Source of the DNA: Asanoa sp. WMMD1127
GTDB lineage: Bacteria > Actinomycetota > Actinomycetes > Mycobacteriales > Micromonosporaceae
Direction: 5' to 3'
NCBI RefSeq assembly: GCF_029626225.1
Contig: NZ_JARUBP010000001.1
Coordinates: forward strand, 4,898,001-4,962,000
Length of the DNA stretch: 64,000 nucleotides
The notes under the pieces are model-generated. The model saw only the letters and a program-made list of their open reading frames with translations, ran no database searches and had not been told where the DNA came from. The position numbers and the translations under genes are program-made. Below are positions 14,861 to 22,277 of the stretch, in pieces. The first letter of the stretch is position 1; the number at the start of each line of letters is the position of its first letter.

Positions 14861-16788
14861 CCTCCGGCGCGAGCGCCGCCGCGGCGCCCGTGCGGGCCAT
14901 CCGGTGCCAGCGCAGCCGGCTGCCGAGCACGGCGGTGACCACGGCCTGCACCACCACCAGGTACATGATCTGGCGGTAGAGCACCTGCTGGAACGGCAGG
15001 CTCCACAGTGGCCCGAGGGACTCGCCGTCCAGGCGCAGGGCGTACCCGGCGGTCAACGCCTGGAGCAGCAGCAACAGCAGCCAGCCCGTGGCCAGCTTCG
15101 AGGGTGCCGTATCCCCAGCGGTAGCGCTGCCGCCACAGTTGCCGCAGCGTGGTCGGCGCCTCCGTCCAGGCGATCGCCCGCTCCGCGTAGGCGACCTCCC
15201 AACCCGCGCGGTGCACGGCCATCGTCAGGTCGGTGTCCTCGGCGAGCGTGTCACCGGGTACGCCGCCCGTGTCCCGCAACGCCGCCCGCCGGAACGCGCC
15301 GACCGCGCCGGGGATCGTCGGCATGCAGCGCAGCATCGCGTACATCCGGCGGTCGAGGTTGAAGCCGATCACGTACTCGAGGTGCTGCCAGCGGCCGAGC
15401 AGCCGGCCCCGGTTGGCCACCTTGGCGTTGCCCGACACCGCGCCGACCCGCGGGTCCGCGAACGGCTGCACGAGGCGGTGGATGGTGTCGGGCTGGAACA
15501 CGGTGTCGCCGTCGACGAGCACGAGCAGGTCGGAGCGGGCCGTCCGGATGCCGGTGTTGAGGGCCGCGGGCTTGCCGCCGTTGCGCTGCCGGACCACCCG
15601 GACCCGGGGCAGCCGCATCCGCTCGACGATGTCGGCCGTGCCGTCGGTGGAGCCGTCGTCGACGACGATCACCTCGACCGACGGGTGGTCGCCGCCGAGC
15701 AGCGAGAGCACGGTCGCGCGGATGTTGGCGGCCTCGTTGAACGCCGGCACGATGACGGAGACCGGCGCCCACACGCCGCGCAGCGGGGGCCGGCGCCCCC
15801 GGGCGTGCCGCCAGGCGCAGCCGAACTGGAACGCCAGCCGGCCCACGCCGAGCACCAGGGCCACGCCCAGCAGCCAGGTCATCGCCGTCGAGAGGCCGGC
15901 CCCGAGCGCCTGGAACCAGCGCAGCGCCGTGCCCCGCAACCGGTCGCCGGTCGGCGCGGCGGGCGCGGGCACGCCCAGCGCGGCCGACACGGTGGTGAAC
16001 CGGTAGCCCGCCTTCCGCAGCCGGGGGATCAGCACGTCCAGGGCGGCGACCGTTTCCGACCGGTCGCCGCCGCCGTCGTGCAGCAGGAGGACCGCGCCGG
16101 CGCCCCGGGCGGGCAGGCCGGCGCGCACGATGGCGTCGACGCCGGGGCGGCGCCAGTCGTTGGTGTCGAGGTCGGCCAGCACCGCGATCTGGCCCTGGTC
16201 GGTGGCCGCCCGCAGCGCCTCGACGTCGTCGGGACCGGTGGCGGTCGGCAACGACGAGTACGGCGGCCGGAACAGCGCCGCCTGCCGGCCCGTGGCGCCG
16301 GCGATCGCGTTGCGGGTCAGGGCCAGCTCGAGGCGGCGGCGCCACGGGGCGGCGGTGGCGAGGTCGGCGTGGGTGAAGGTGTGCGACCCGAGGTCGTGGC
16401 CCTCTGCCACGATCCGCCGGGCCAGGGCCGGCTCGGCGTCGACCCGCGAACCCACCGCGAAGAAGGTGGCGGGCACCCGGTGCCGGCGCAGCACGTCGAG
16501 CACCCGCGGCGTCCACTGTGGATCCGGGCCGTCGTCGAAGGTGAGCGCCACGGTCCGCGCCGGCAGGGCCCGGGTCACCAGCTTGTCGCCGTCGGCCCGG
16601 ATGAACGGGCCGTCGAGCGGGGACGACGTGGCGGGCGCGCCCGGCCGCCCCGAGCCGCCGCCCCCGCCCTGCGCGTACCCGTCGAAGGTCCGCGCGGCCA
16701 GCAGCACGACGAGGGCCAGGCCGAACAGCACCCAGTGCGCGCGCGGATCACGCCGCGCGACGTGGCGCGGCCGGTGGGCGGTGGTCAT
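14689..16788 (-). CDS. Polysaccharide deacetylase / GT2 glycosyltransferase fusion, C-terminus disrupted
   Basis: Reading starts at ATG 16788. It has one N-terminal membrane helix (about 19-36), then a NodB deacetylase domain (about 70-280: ALTFDDGPDP, HTFTHAD as HxxxH, RPPYSSLP, LLLHDGGG). A membrane helix follows near 305, then a family 2 glycosyltransferase (about 335-560: VDDGSTDGTADIV, DGDTVFQPD, AEDTDLTM, QRYRW). The fused form is typical of enzymes that build and trim surface amino-sugar polymers. After GYGTLEA (about 15100) the frame departs from homology and runs on to 14689 as low-complexity residues. The expected C-terminal membrane helices are found in another frame at 14829-15100. 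A deletion of roughly 150 bp that is not a multiple of three is inferred. Confidence 0.75.
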   Translation of the reverse strand: MTTAHRPRHVARRDPRAHWVLFGLALVVLLAARTFDGYAQGGGGGSGRPGAPATSSPLDGPFIRADGDKLVTRALPARTVALTFDDGPDPQWTPRVLDVLRRHRVPATFFAVGSRVDAEPALARRIVAEGHDLGSHTFTHADLATAAPWRRRLELALTRNAIAGATGRQAALFRPPYSSLPTATGPDDVEALRAATDQGQIAVLADLDTNDWRRPGVDAIVRAGLPARGAGAVLLLHDGGGDRSETVAALDVLIPRLRKAGYRFTTVSAALGVPAPAAPTGDRLRGTALRWFQALGAGLSTAMTWLLGVALVLGVGRLAFQFGCAWRHARGRRPPLRGVWAPVSVIVPAFNEAANIRATVLSLLGGDHPSVEVIVVDDGSTDGTADIVERMRLPRVRVVRQRNGGKPAALNTGIRTARSDLLVLVDGDTVFQPDTIHRLVQPFADPRVGAVSGNAKVANRGRLLGRWQHLEYVIGFNLDRRMYAMLRCMPTIPGAVGAFRRAALRDTGGVPGDTLAEDTDLTMAVHRAGWEVAYAERAIAWTEAPTTLRQLWRQRYRWGYGTLEAGHGLAAVAAAPGVDRRVRPAPGRRVPRATVEPAVPAGALPPDHVPGGGAGRGHRRARQPAALAPDGPHGRRGGARAGGHGTAPRIASLTIRRTAPGSGASPPAKTRWPLPIRVRPRVSRSASARRRPRSRSAAR
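14829..15104 (-). pseudogene. Out-of-frame C-terminal remnant of the GT2 domain
   Basis: In a different phase from the main frame this stretch encodes KLATGWLLLLLLQALTAGYA, then LRLDGESLGPLWSLPFQQ and YRQIMYLVVVQAVV, ending at TGA (reverse of TCA 14829-14831). These are the last two membrane helices and the amphipathic linker expected for cellulose-synthase-like GT2 enzymes. It is joined to the upstream part by a frame-changing deletion near 15100. As read, the main protein lacks these helices. Confidence 0.65.
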
Positions 16789-17171
16789 CAGCCCGCCTTG
16801 GGTCTCGGGTGGCTGGGCTTGGCGGTCGGCCGGTTCCCGCGTCCGTTGCCGCGTCCCGGCCGCTCGCCGGTGGTGGGGATGGCGGTGGCCGGAGTGCCGG
16901 TGGCCTGCGGCCGGCCGGTCGGCGCGGTCGTCGAGCGGGGGGCCGGGGGCGCCGCGGGCTCGGGCGCCGGGCCGATGACGGCGGTCTCCGCGGCCGGGGT
17001 CGTCTCGGCGCCACGGTCGGTCCAGCCGCTCAACGGCACGGGACCGCCGCCGAACAGGCCCGCGCCCAGCAGGCCGAGGGCGCCGACGAGCACGGCCGCC
17101 GCCACGACCGCCAGCCAGGTGAGCGCCCGCCGGCGCCGCCCGGTCCGGTCGACGAAGACCTCCGTGCTCAC
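16788..17171 (-). CDS. Small membrane-anchored Pro/Thr-rich protein
   Basis: 127 residues with a short basic cytoplasmic start (DRTGRRRRALTWL), one membrane helix (about 18-40) and a long exterior tail rich in Pro, Thr, Gly and Arg without recognisable domains. Start GTG 17171 overlaps the stop of the upstream gene (GTGA). Its own stop shares one base with the ATG of the deacetylase/GT gene. It is thus the third gene of an ECF-sigma operon and probably a structural or accessory part of the same surface-polysaccharide system. No family is recognised. Confidence 0.65.
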   Translation of the reverse strand: MSTEVFVDRTGRRRRALTWLAVVAAAVLVGALGLLGAGLFGGGPVPLSGWTDRGAETTPAAETAVIGPAPEPAAPPAPRSTTAPTGRPQATGTPATAIPTTGERPGRGNGRGNRPTAKPSHPRPKAG

Positions 17172-17716
17172 CGGCGGGTGCTCCCGGGAATGACGGTCTG
17201 GTTCTTCCGGCGCGGCGTCTGGGGCGCGGTGTTGCCGTGCGAATGCGGCGACCGCGTGTGCTCGTTCGGGCCCTTGCCGTGCCCGGTCGGCGAGGCGGTC
17301 GGCGGCGGGCCGGGCGTGCGGGGCGCGACCGCGGGCCGGCTGCGCTCGTCGCGGACCTCGCTGGACCGCTCTGGACGGACCGGCCGCTCGGCGGGCGCCG
17401 GCCGGGGCGGGTCGCGGGGTGGTGGGCCGGGCAACGTGCCGGTCACGCCGGCCACCGCGAGACCCGAGCCGGTCAGCAGGACGCCGGCGACCGCCACCTT
17501 CACCGCGAGGACCCGGGACACCGCCCGCCGCCCCCGGGCCGGCGCCGGCGCGTCGCGACCCGCTCGGAACACCGCCGCGGCGTCGACCTCGCCGAGCAGC
17601 TCGTGGGGTGCCGCGGGCCCGCGGGCGTGCGTCAGCACCCGCCCCAGCGGCGTGTCGGTGTGCTCGCCGTCGAGGAGGCGTTCCGCGGTCGCCCGGTCGG
17701 GCCAGCGCGTCGTCAC
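17168..17716 (-). CDS. Putative membrane anti-sigma factor partner of the ECF sigma factor
   Basis: 182 residues from GTG 17716. It has an N-terminal cytoplasmic part of about 65 residues, one membrane helix (about 68-92: VKVAVAGVLLTGSGLAVAGV), then an exterior Pro/Arg/His-rich tail. The topology and position directly after an ECF sigma gene (GTGA overlap) are those of anti-sigma factors. The zinc HxxxCxxC motif of the ZAS class is absent, so the assignment rests on context and topology. It is followed by another single-helix protein and the deacetylase/GT gene. Confidence 0.6.
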   Translation of the reverse strand: MTTRWPDRATAERLLDGEHTDTPLGRVLTHARGPAAPHELLGEVDAAAVFRAGRDAPAPARGRRAVSRVLAVKVAVAGVLLTGSGLAVAGVTGTLPGPPPRDPPRPAPAERPVRPERSSEVRDERSRPAVAPRTPGPPPTASPTGHGKGPNEHTRSPHSHGNTAPQTPRRKNQTVIPGSTRR

Positions 17717-18300
17717 GGCGCCTCCTCCGGCGGCATGAGCTCGGCCAACCGGCGCAGCCCCCGGTACGCCGCGGTGCGTACCGCGCCGGGCCGCTTCCCG
17801 AGGATCCGCCCGACGGTTTCCGCGTCGAGCCCCATCACGACCCGCAGCAGCACGGCCTCGGCCTGCTGGGCGGGCAGCGACGCGAGCAGCGCGACGGCGG
17901 CGCCGGTGGCCACCGCGTCGGCGGCCTCGTGCTCGGTGTCGGCCGCGCCGGCCAGGTCGGCGAGCGCCTCGACCGGCACCGGGACGCTGGGCCGCCGGCG
18001 CAGCTTGCGGACGTGGTCCATGGCCCGGTGCCGGGCGATGGTCGCCGCCCAGGCCCGGAAGTTGTCGTAGTCGCCGGCGAACCGCGGCAGGTCCCGGCAG
18101 ATCTGCAGCCACGTCTCGGAGGCGACGTCGTCGGCGTCGTCGCCGATCAGCCCGCGCAGGTAGCGCAGCAGCGCGGGCTGGACCGCCCGGAACAGCTCCC
18201 GGAAGGCCCGCTCGTCGCCGGCCTGGGCGGCGGTGACGGCGGCCGACAGGTCGGCGGGTCCGGCGGTCACCGCGGGCTCCGCCGTCACGTCCAGCTTCAC
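17713..18300 (-). CDS. ECF RNA polymerase sigma factor
   Basis: 195 residues with region 2 (AFRELFRAVQPALLRYLRGL, then DADDVASETWLQICRDLPRF and NFRAWAATIARHRAMDHVRK) and region 4 (LLASLPAQQAEAVLLRVVMG, LDAETVGRILGKRPGAVRTA). It directs RNA polymerase to a small set of promoters, probably including its own operon (putative anti-sigma, membrane protein, deacetylase/GT). The start is GTG 18300. An IS630-type element is inserted only 40 bp upstream, so the native promoter is probably cut off. Because the transposase lies in the same orientation, read-through from it could still express the operon. Confidence 0.9.
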   Translation of the reverse strand: MKLDVTAEPAVTAGPADLSAAVTAAQAGDERAFRELFRAVQPALLRYLRGLIGDDADDVASETWLQICRDLPRFAGDYDNFRAWAATIARHRAMDHVRKLRRRPSVPVPVEALADLAGAADTEHEAADAVATGAAVALLASLPAQQAEAVLLRVVMGLDAETVGRILGKRPGAVRTAAYRGLRRLAELMPPEEAP

Positions 18301-18337
18301 GCGATGGAGAGCGCCGCCGAGTGGTGCGCTGTCACAG

Positions 18338-19429
18338 CTAGTGTCGTGAGTCGTTAATTCGAGTGCAGTAGCGGGCGATGGATTCGAGGATCTGGTCGGC
18401 GGTCTTGGTCCAGACGTAGGGCTTGGGGTTGTCGTTCCAGGTTCCGATCCATTCGCGGATGTCTTTGTTGAGGGCGCGGACCGAGCGGTGGGTTCCGCGT
18501 TGGAGTTTCTTGGTGGTCAGTTCGCCGAACCAGCGCTCGACGAGGTTGAGCCAGGATGAGCTGGTCGGGGTGAAGTGCAGGACGAAGCGAGGGTGGGCCG
18601 CCAGCCAGCGTTTGATCGCTGGTGTCTTGTGTGTGGAGGCGTTGTCCAGGACCAGGTGGACCTGTAGGTCCGCGGGGACTTCCCGGTCGAGGGTGGTCAG
18701 AAACTTGCGGAACTCGATCGCCCGGTGTCGGGCGTGCAACGAGCCGATCACCTTGCCGGTGGTCAGGTCCAGGGCGGCGTAGAGGCTGGAGGTGCCGGCG
18801 CGGATGTAGTCGTGACTGGCCCTGGCGGGTGTGCCGGGCAGCATTGGTAGGACCGGCGCGGTCCGGTCGAGGGCTTGGATCTGAGACTTTTCGTCGACGC
18901 AGAGCACGACCGCCCGTTCCGGCGGGTCCAAGTAGAGACCGACCACGTCGCGGACCTTGTCAATGAATTGCGGGTCTTTCGACAGCTTCCACGAGTCCTG
19001 CCGGTGCGGCTGCAGCCCGAACGCCCGCCAGATCCGCGATACCGCCGTCTGTGACAGGCCGACCTGCGCGGCCAGCGACCGGGTCGACCAGTGCGTGGCG
19101 TCCTTCGGCGTGGTCTCCAACGTCGTGGTGATGACGCGCTCGACGTCGGTGTCGGTGACCGTGCGCGGCCGGCCCGGCCGCGGCTCGTCCAACAACCCGT
19201 CGAGCCGGTCGACCGCGAACCGATTACGCCACTTCTTCACCGTGTTCCGCGAGATCCCCAGACGCTGCGCGATCTGGCCGTTCGACTCGCCGGGACCATC
19301 GGCACAGGCCAGCACGACCCGTGACCGCGCCGCCAAAGCCTGCGCACTGGTCGGCCTTCGTGACCAGGTAACCAACTGCTCACGCTCGTCATCAGTGAGC
19401 ACGATCGACACTGCTATCGGAGACGGCAT
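18338..19429 (-). CDS. IS630-family transposase
   Basis: 363 residues in one uninterrupted frame. The N-terminal helix-turn-helix pair reads IAQRLGISRNTVKKWRNRF and LAAQVGLSQTAVSRIW. The C-terminal DDE domain has VVLCVDEKSQIQAL (first Asp), LVLDNASTHKTPAIKRWL (second Asp) and the final Glu in SSSWLNLVERWFGEL. It cuts at the inverted repeats and inserts at TA. The reading frame runs to the very end of the element. Its TAG stop is completed by the target TA and one flanking base (18338-18340), so termination depends on the insertion site. The gene appears functional. Confidence 0.93.
   Translation of the reverse strand: MPSPIAVSIVLTDDEREQLVTWSRRPTSAQALAARSRVVLACADGPGESNGQIAQRLGISRNTVKKWRNRFAVDRLDGLLDEPRPGRPRTVTDTDVERVITTTLETTPKDATHWSTRSLAAQVGLSQTAVSRIWRAFGLQPHRQDSWKLSKDPQFIDKVRDVVGLYLDPPERAVVLCVDEKSQIQALDRTAPVLPMLPGTPARASHDYIRAGTSSLYAALDLTTGKVIGSLHARHRAIEFRKFLTTLDREVPADLQVHLVLDNASTHKTPAIKRWLAAHPRFVLHFTPTSSSWLNLVERWFGELTTKKLQRGTHRSVRALNKDIREWIGTWNDNPKPYVWTKTADQILESIARYCTRINDSRH
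18341..18357. repeat. IS630 left terminal inverted repeat
   Basis: A 17-bp end GTGTCGTGAGTCGTTAA matches the complement of the right end at 16 of 17 positions. It is preceded by the target TA at 18339-18340. Confidence 0.88.
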
Positions 19430-19456
19430 ACGACCACCGTACCCACTGACAACGAT

Positions 19457-19473
19457 TTAACGACTCAGGACAC
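19457..19473. repeat. IS630 right terminal inverted repeat
   Basis: TTAACGACTCAGGACAC, the complement of the left end with one mismatch, is followed by the target TA at 19474-19475. Confidence 0.88.
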
Positions 19474-19567
19474 TAGCGATGCGTGACCGGCCGATGACGG
19501 ATCAACGGCCCTCGACCCGTGCGCCGCCGGGCGTAAGAATCGACGGACATCTCCCGGGAGGCTGCCG

Positions 19568-21043
19568 ATGACCTTCAACCTGAGCGTGATCCTGCGTGAG
19601 TCCGCCCGCCGCGACCCCGACAAGACGGCCGTCATCTTCGGCGACCGCAAGGTCAGCTACGCGGAGCTGGACGCGGCCGCCGACCGGGCCGCCGCCGGCC
19701 TCCTGCGGTACGCGCGGCGGGGCGACCGGGTCGCGCTGATGCTGCCCAACCGGGTCGAGTTCCTCGAGTGCTACTTCGGCATCCTCAAGGCCGGCCTCGT
19801 CGCGGTGCCGATGAACCCGCTGCTCAAGGCGGCCGAGGTCGACCACATCCTGACCGACAGCGGCGCTCGCGTGCTGATCGCCGGCGACGTCTCCCGTGCG
19901 GCGGTCGCCCACGCGGGTGTCCCCGTGCTCAACCCCGACGAGTCCGACTTCCTGGCCGCCGACGCGCCCCTCCCGTGGGCCGCGAGCACCGACAGCGACG
20001 ACACCGCGGTGATCATCTATACGAGCGGCACCACCGGCCGGCCCAAGGGCGCCGAGCTGACCCACTTCCAGCTCTATCTGAACTGCTCGCTGGCGGGCGA
20101 GCGGTTCGACACCCGCCCCGACGACGTCTCGCTCGCCGTGCTCCCGTTCTTCCACGTGTACGGGCTGTCCAGCGTCGTCAACGTCGTGATCCGCAAGGGC
20201 GGCACGATCGTGGCCGTTCCCAAGTTCGACGTCGACCTGGTCCTCGACGCGCTGCACGACCACCGGGTCAGCGTGCTGGCCGGCGTGCCGACCATGTACC
20301 ACGCGCTGCTGCACGCCGACCTCGGCGGCCGGGACCTGTCCGCGCTGCGGATCGGCTCGTGCGGCGGCGCCTCGATGCCGGAGGCGGTGCTCAAGGGCGT
20401 CGAGCAGCGGTTCGGGATCACGGTGCTGGAGGGCTACGGGCTGTCCGAGACCGGCAGCACGGCGACGATGAACCACAGCGTCGACGACCGGCGGATCCGT
20501 TCGATCGGCAAGCCGATCTGGGGCGTCGACGTGCGGGTCGCCGGCCCGGACGGGGCCGAGCAGCCGGTCGGCGAGGTCGGCGAGCTGCTGGTCCGTGGCC
20601 ACGTGGTGATGAAGGGCTACCACGGTGACCCGGCGGCCACCGCGGCGGCGATCCAGGACGGCTGGTTGCACACCGGCGACCTCGGCTACCGTGACGCTGA
20701 CGGCTTCCTCTACGTGGTGGACCGGATGAAGGACCTGATCATCCGCGGCGGCTTCAACGTCTATCCCCGCGAGGTCGAAGAGGTGCTCTACACCCATCCG
20801 GCGGTGGCGGAGGCGGCCGTCGTCGGGCGGCCCGACGAGCGGGTCGGCGAGGAGATCGTGGCGGTGGTCACCGTGCGGCCGGGCGCCGACCTCGACCCGG
20901 CCGAGGTGATCGCGTTCTGCCGGGAGCGGCTGGCCGACTACAAAAGCCCCCGTGAGGTGCGCGTCCGGGACAGTCTGCCGAAGAGCGCGACCGGCAAGTT
21001 GCTCAAGCGGGAGCTGCGGGGGCTCGTGTTGCCACGTCCGTGA
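19568..21043 (+). CDS. Long-chain acyl-CoA ligase / AMP-dependent synthetase
   Basis: 491 residues of the adenylating (ANL) superfamily. The P-loop-like motif is IIYTSGTTGRPKGAELTH (about 148-165), with the FFHVYGLSSV segment, the A5 motif GYGLSETGSTATMNH (about 292-306), A7 GWLHTGDLGYRDADG and the hinge DRMKDLIIRGGFNVYP. The A10 lysine is in LPKSATGKLLKREL. It activates a carboxylic acid with ATP and transfers it to CoA; fatty acids are the likely substrates. A GGGAGG ribosome site precedes ATG 19568. The IS630 element ends about 90 bp upstream, so its promoter lies in a short interval. Confidence 0.9.
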   Translation: MTFNLSVILRESARRDPDKTAVIFGDRKVSYAELDAAADRAAAGLLRYARRGDRVALMLPNRVEFLECYFGILKAGLVAVPMNPLLKAAEVDHILTDSGARVLIAGDVSRAAVAHAGVPVLNPDESDFLAADAPLPWAASTDSDDTAVIIYTSGTTGRPKGAELTHFQLYLNCSLAGERFDTRPDDVSLAVLPFFHVYGLSSVVNVVIRKGGTIVAVPKFDVDLVLDALHDHRVSVLAGVPTMYHALLHADLGGRDLSALRIGSCGGASMPEAVLKGVEQRFGITVLEGYGLSETGSTATMNHSVDDRRIRSIGKPIWGVDVRVAGPDGAEQPVGEVGELLVRGHVVMKGYHGDPAATAAAIQDGWLHTGDLGYRDADGFLYVVDRMKDLIIRGGFNVYPREVEEVLYTHPAVAEAAVVGRPDERVGEEIVAVVTVRPGADLDPAEVIAFCRERLADYKSPREVRVRDSLPKSATGKLLKRELRGLVLPRP

Positions 21044-21078
21044 CGTGCGGTTGGCCGTTGAGCGAGCTAAGGTCCGAG

Positions 21079-21117
21079 CAAGCGGACGGTTGTCGCGTGA
21101 CAACTGTTGCCCGCTTG
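21079..21117 (+). promoter_or_regulatory. Nested inverted repeat just upstream of the sigma-STAS ribosome site
   Basis: Outer arms CAAGCGG (21079-21085) and CCGCTTG (21111-21117) enclose a perfect inner repeat GTTGTC-GCGT-GACAAC (21089-21104). The 3' arm touches the GGAGG ribosome site (21117-21121). It may be a regulator site (inner repeat) or an mRNA hairpin that limits access to the ribosome site. Confidence 0.45.
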
Positions 21118-21128
21118 GAGGTGTCCAG

Positions 21129-22277
21129 ATGATCGCTCAGGGTGGTGTGTCCATTACGGACGGCGCGTTGGATGCGGCTGCCCAGCGATATCAGCTGGCG
21201 GTCGGGCACGACGGTGCGGCGGTCGGCCGCGCGCGCGACGAGTTCGTCACGGCCCTGGTGCCGTTCGCCGACCGGTTGGCCAGCCGCTACCGCGGCCGCG
21301 GGGTGCCCTACGACGACCTGTGCCAGGTGGCCCGGCTCGCCCTGATCAAGGCGGTCGACCAGCTCGACACCGACCGGGGCTCGTTCACGGCGTACGCCGT
21401 CGTGACGGTCCGCGGCGCCCTCCGCCGGCACTTCCGCGACACCTCGTGGGACGCCCACGTGCCCCGCCCGGTGCAGGAGCTGACGCTGCGGCTCTGGGGA
21501 GTGGCCGACGACCTGACCCGGGAACTGAAGCGGCCGCCGTCGCGGGCCGAGCTCGCGGGCCGGCTCGGCGTCGCCACCGAGGAGCTGACCGCCGCGCTGC
21601 TGGCCAGCGACGCCAAGGCGGCCCGGTCGCTCAACGCGCCGGTCACCGGCGACGACGGCGCGGCCGAGCTGGGCGACCTGCTGGGCGGGCCCGACCAGGA
21701 GCTCGACGGCATCGACGACCGGGTGACCATGCGCGACCTGCTGGCCCGGCTGCCGGCCCGCGAGCGGCGGATCCTCGCCCTGCGGTTCTACGGCAACCAG
21801 ACCCAGATGGAGATCGCCGAAGCCACCGGCCTGTCCCAGATGCACGTCTCCCGGCTGCTCGCCCGGACGCTCGCCTGGCTGCGCGAGGCGATGCTCAGCG
21901 ACACGCCTCCGCCGTTCCCCGGCGTCGACGAGCCGGTCGACGGCGACCTGGCGATCGAGGTGACCCACTCCGGCGGCCTGACGGTCGTCGCGGTGCGCGG
22001 TGAGGTCGACGCCGACAACGCCGACCGGCTGCGGGCCGCGGTGACGCACTGCTGTCGGCACGCCGGCACCGGCGTACGGGTGGACCTGCGCCGGGTGCCG
22101 CTGGTGGATGCCGCCGGCGCCGCCGCGCTGGCCCGGGCGTACGCCGTCGCACACGCCCGTGGGGTGGATCTCGCCCTGCTCGAGCCCAACCCGACGGTCA
22201 CCCGGATCCTCCGGGTGACCGGGCTGGGCCACCTCGTCGCCCGGACCCGTCGCGTCAGTCCGTCCGCAGCAGGCTGA
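21129..22277 (+). CDS. SigB/SigF-type sigma factor fused to a C-terminal STAS domain
   Basis: 382 residues. Sigma regions 2-4 occupy about 30-255: region 2 includes VPYDDLCQVARLALIKAVDQ and GSFTAYAVVTVRGALRRHFR, region 3 starts ELTLRLWGVADDLTREL, and region 4 has LPARERRILALRFYGNQTQM and LSQMHVSRLLARTLAWLR. After a Pro-rich linker a STAS domain follows (about 275-375: LTVVAVRGEVDADNADRLRA). In anti-anti-sigma factors this domain docks an anti-sigma kinase through a phosphorylatable DSSG loop. Here the loop reads DAAG (residues 327-330), so it cannot be phosphorylated at that site. Start ATG 21129, ribosome site GGAGG. The last 23 bp overlap the convergent topoisomerase gene. A fused decoy or self-release mechanism is inferred. 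Confidence 0.85.
   Translation: MIAQGGVSITDGALDAAAQRYQLAVGHDGAAVGRARDEFVTALVPFADRLASRYRGRGVPYDDLCQVARLALIKAVDQLDTDRGSFTAYAVVTVRGALRRHFRDTSWDAHVPRPVQELTLRLWGVADDLTRELKRPPSRAELAGRLGVATEELTAALLASDAKAARSLNAPVTGDDGAAELGDLLGGPDQELDGIDDRVTMRDLLARLPARERRILALRFYGNQTQMEIAEATGLSQMHVSRLLARTLAWLREAMLSDTPPPFPGVDEPVDGDLAIEVTHSGGLTVVAVRGEVDADNADRLRAAVTHCCRHAGTGVRVDLRRVPLVDAAGAAALARAYAVAHARGVDLALLEPNPTVTRILRVTGLGHLVARTRRVSPSAAG

Larger units (their letters stand above)
18341..19473 (-). mobile_element. IS630-family insertion sequence, complete
   Basis: A 1133-bp element with terminal inverted repeats GTGTCGTGAGTCGTTAA (18341-18357) and its complement at 19457-19473, with one mismatch. It is flanked by TA dinucleotides (18339-18340 and 19474-19475), the target duplication typical of IS630/Tc1 elements. 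It carries a single intact transposase gene. It is inserted between the ECF-sigma operon and the acyl-CoA ligase gene. Confidence 0.92.
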
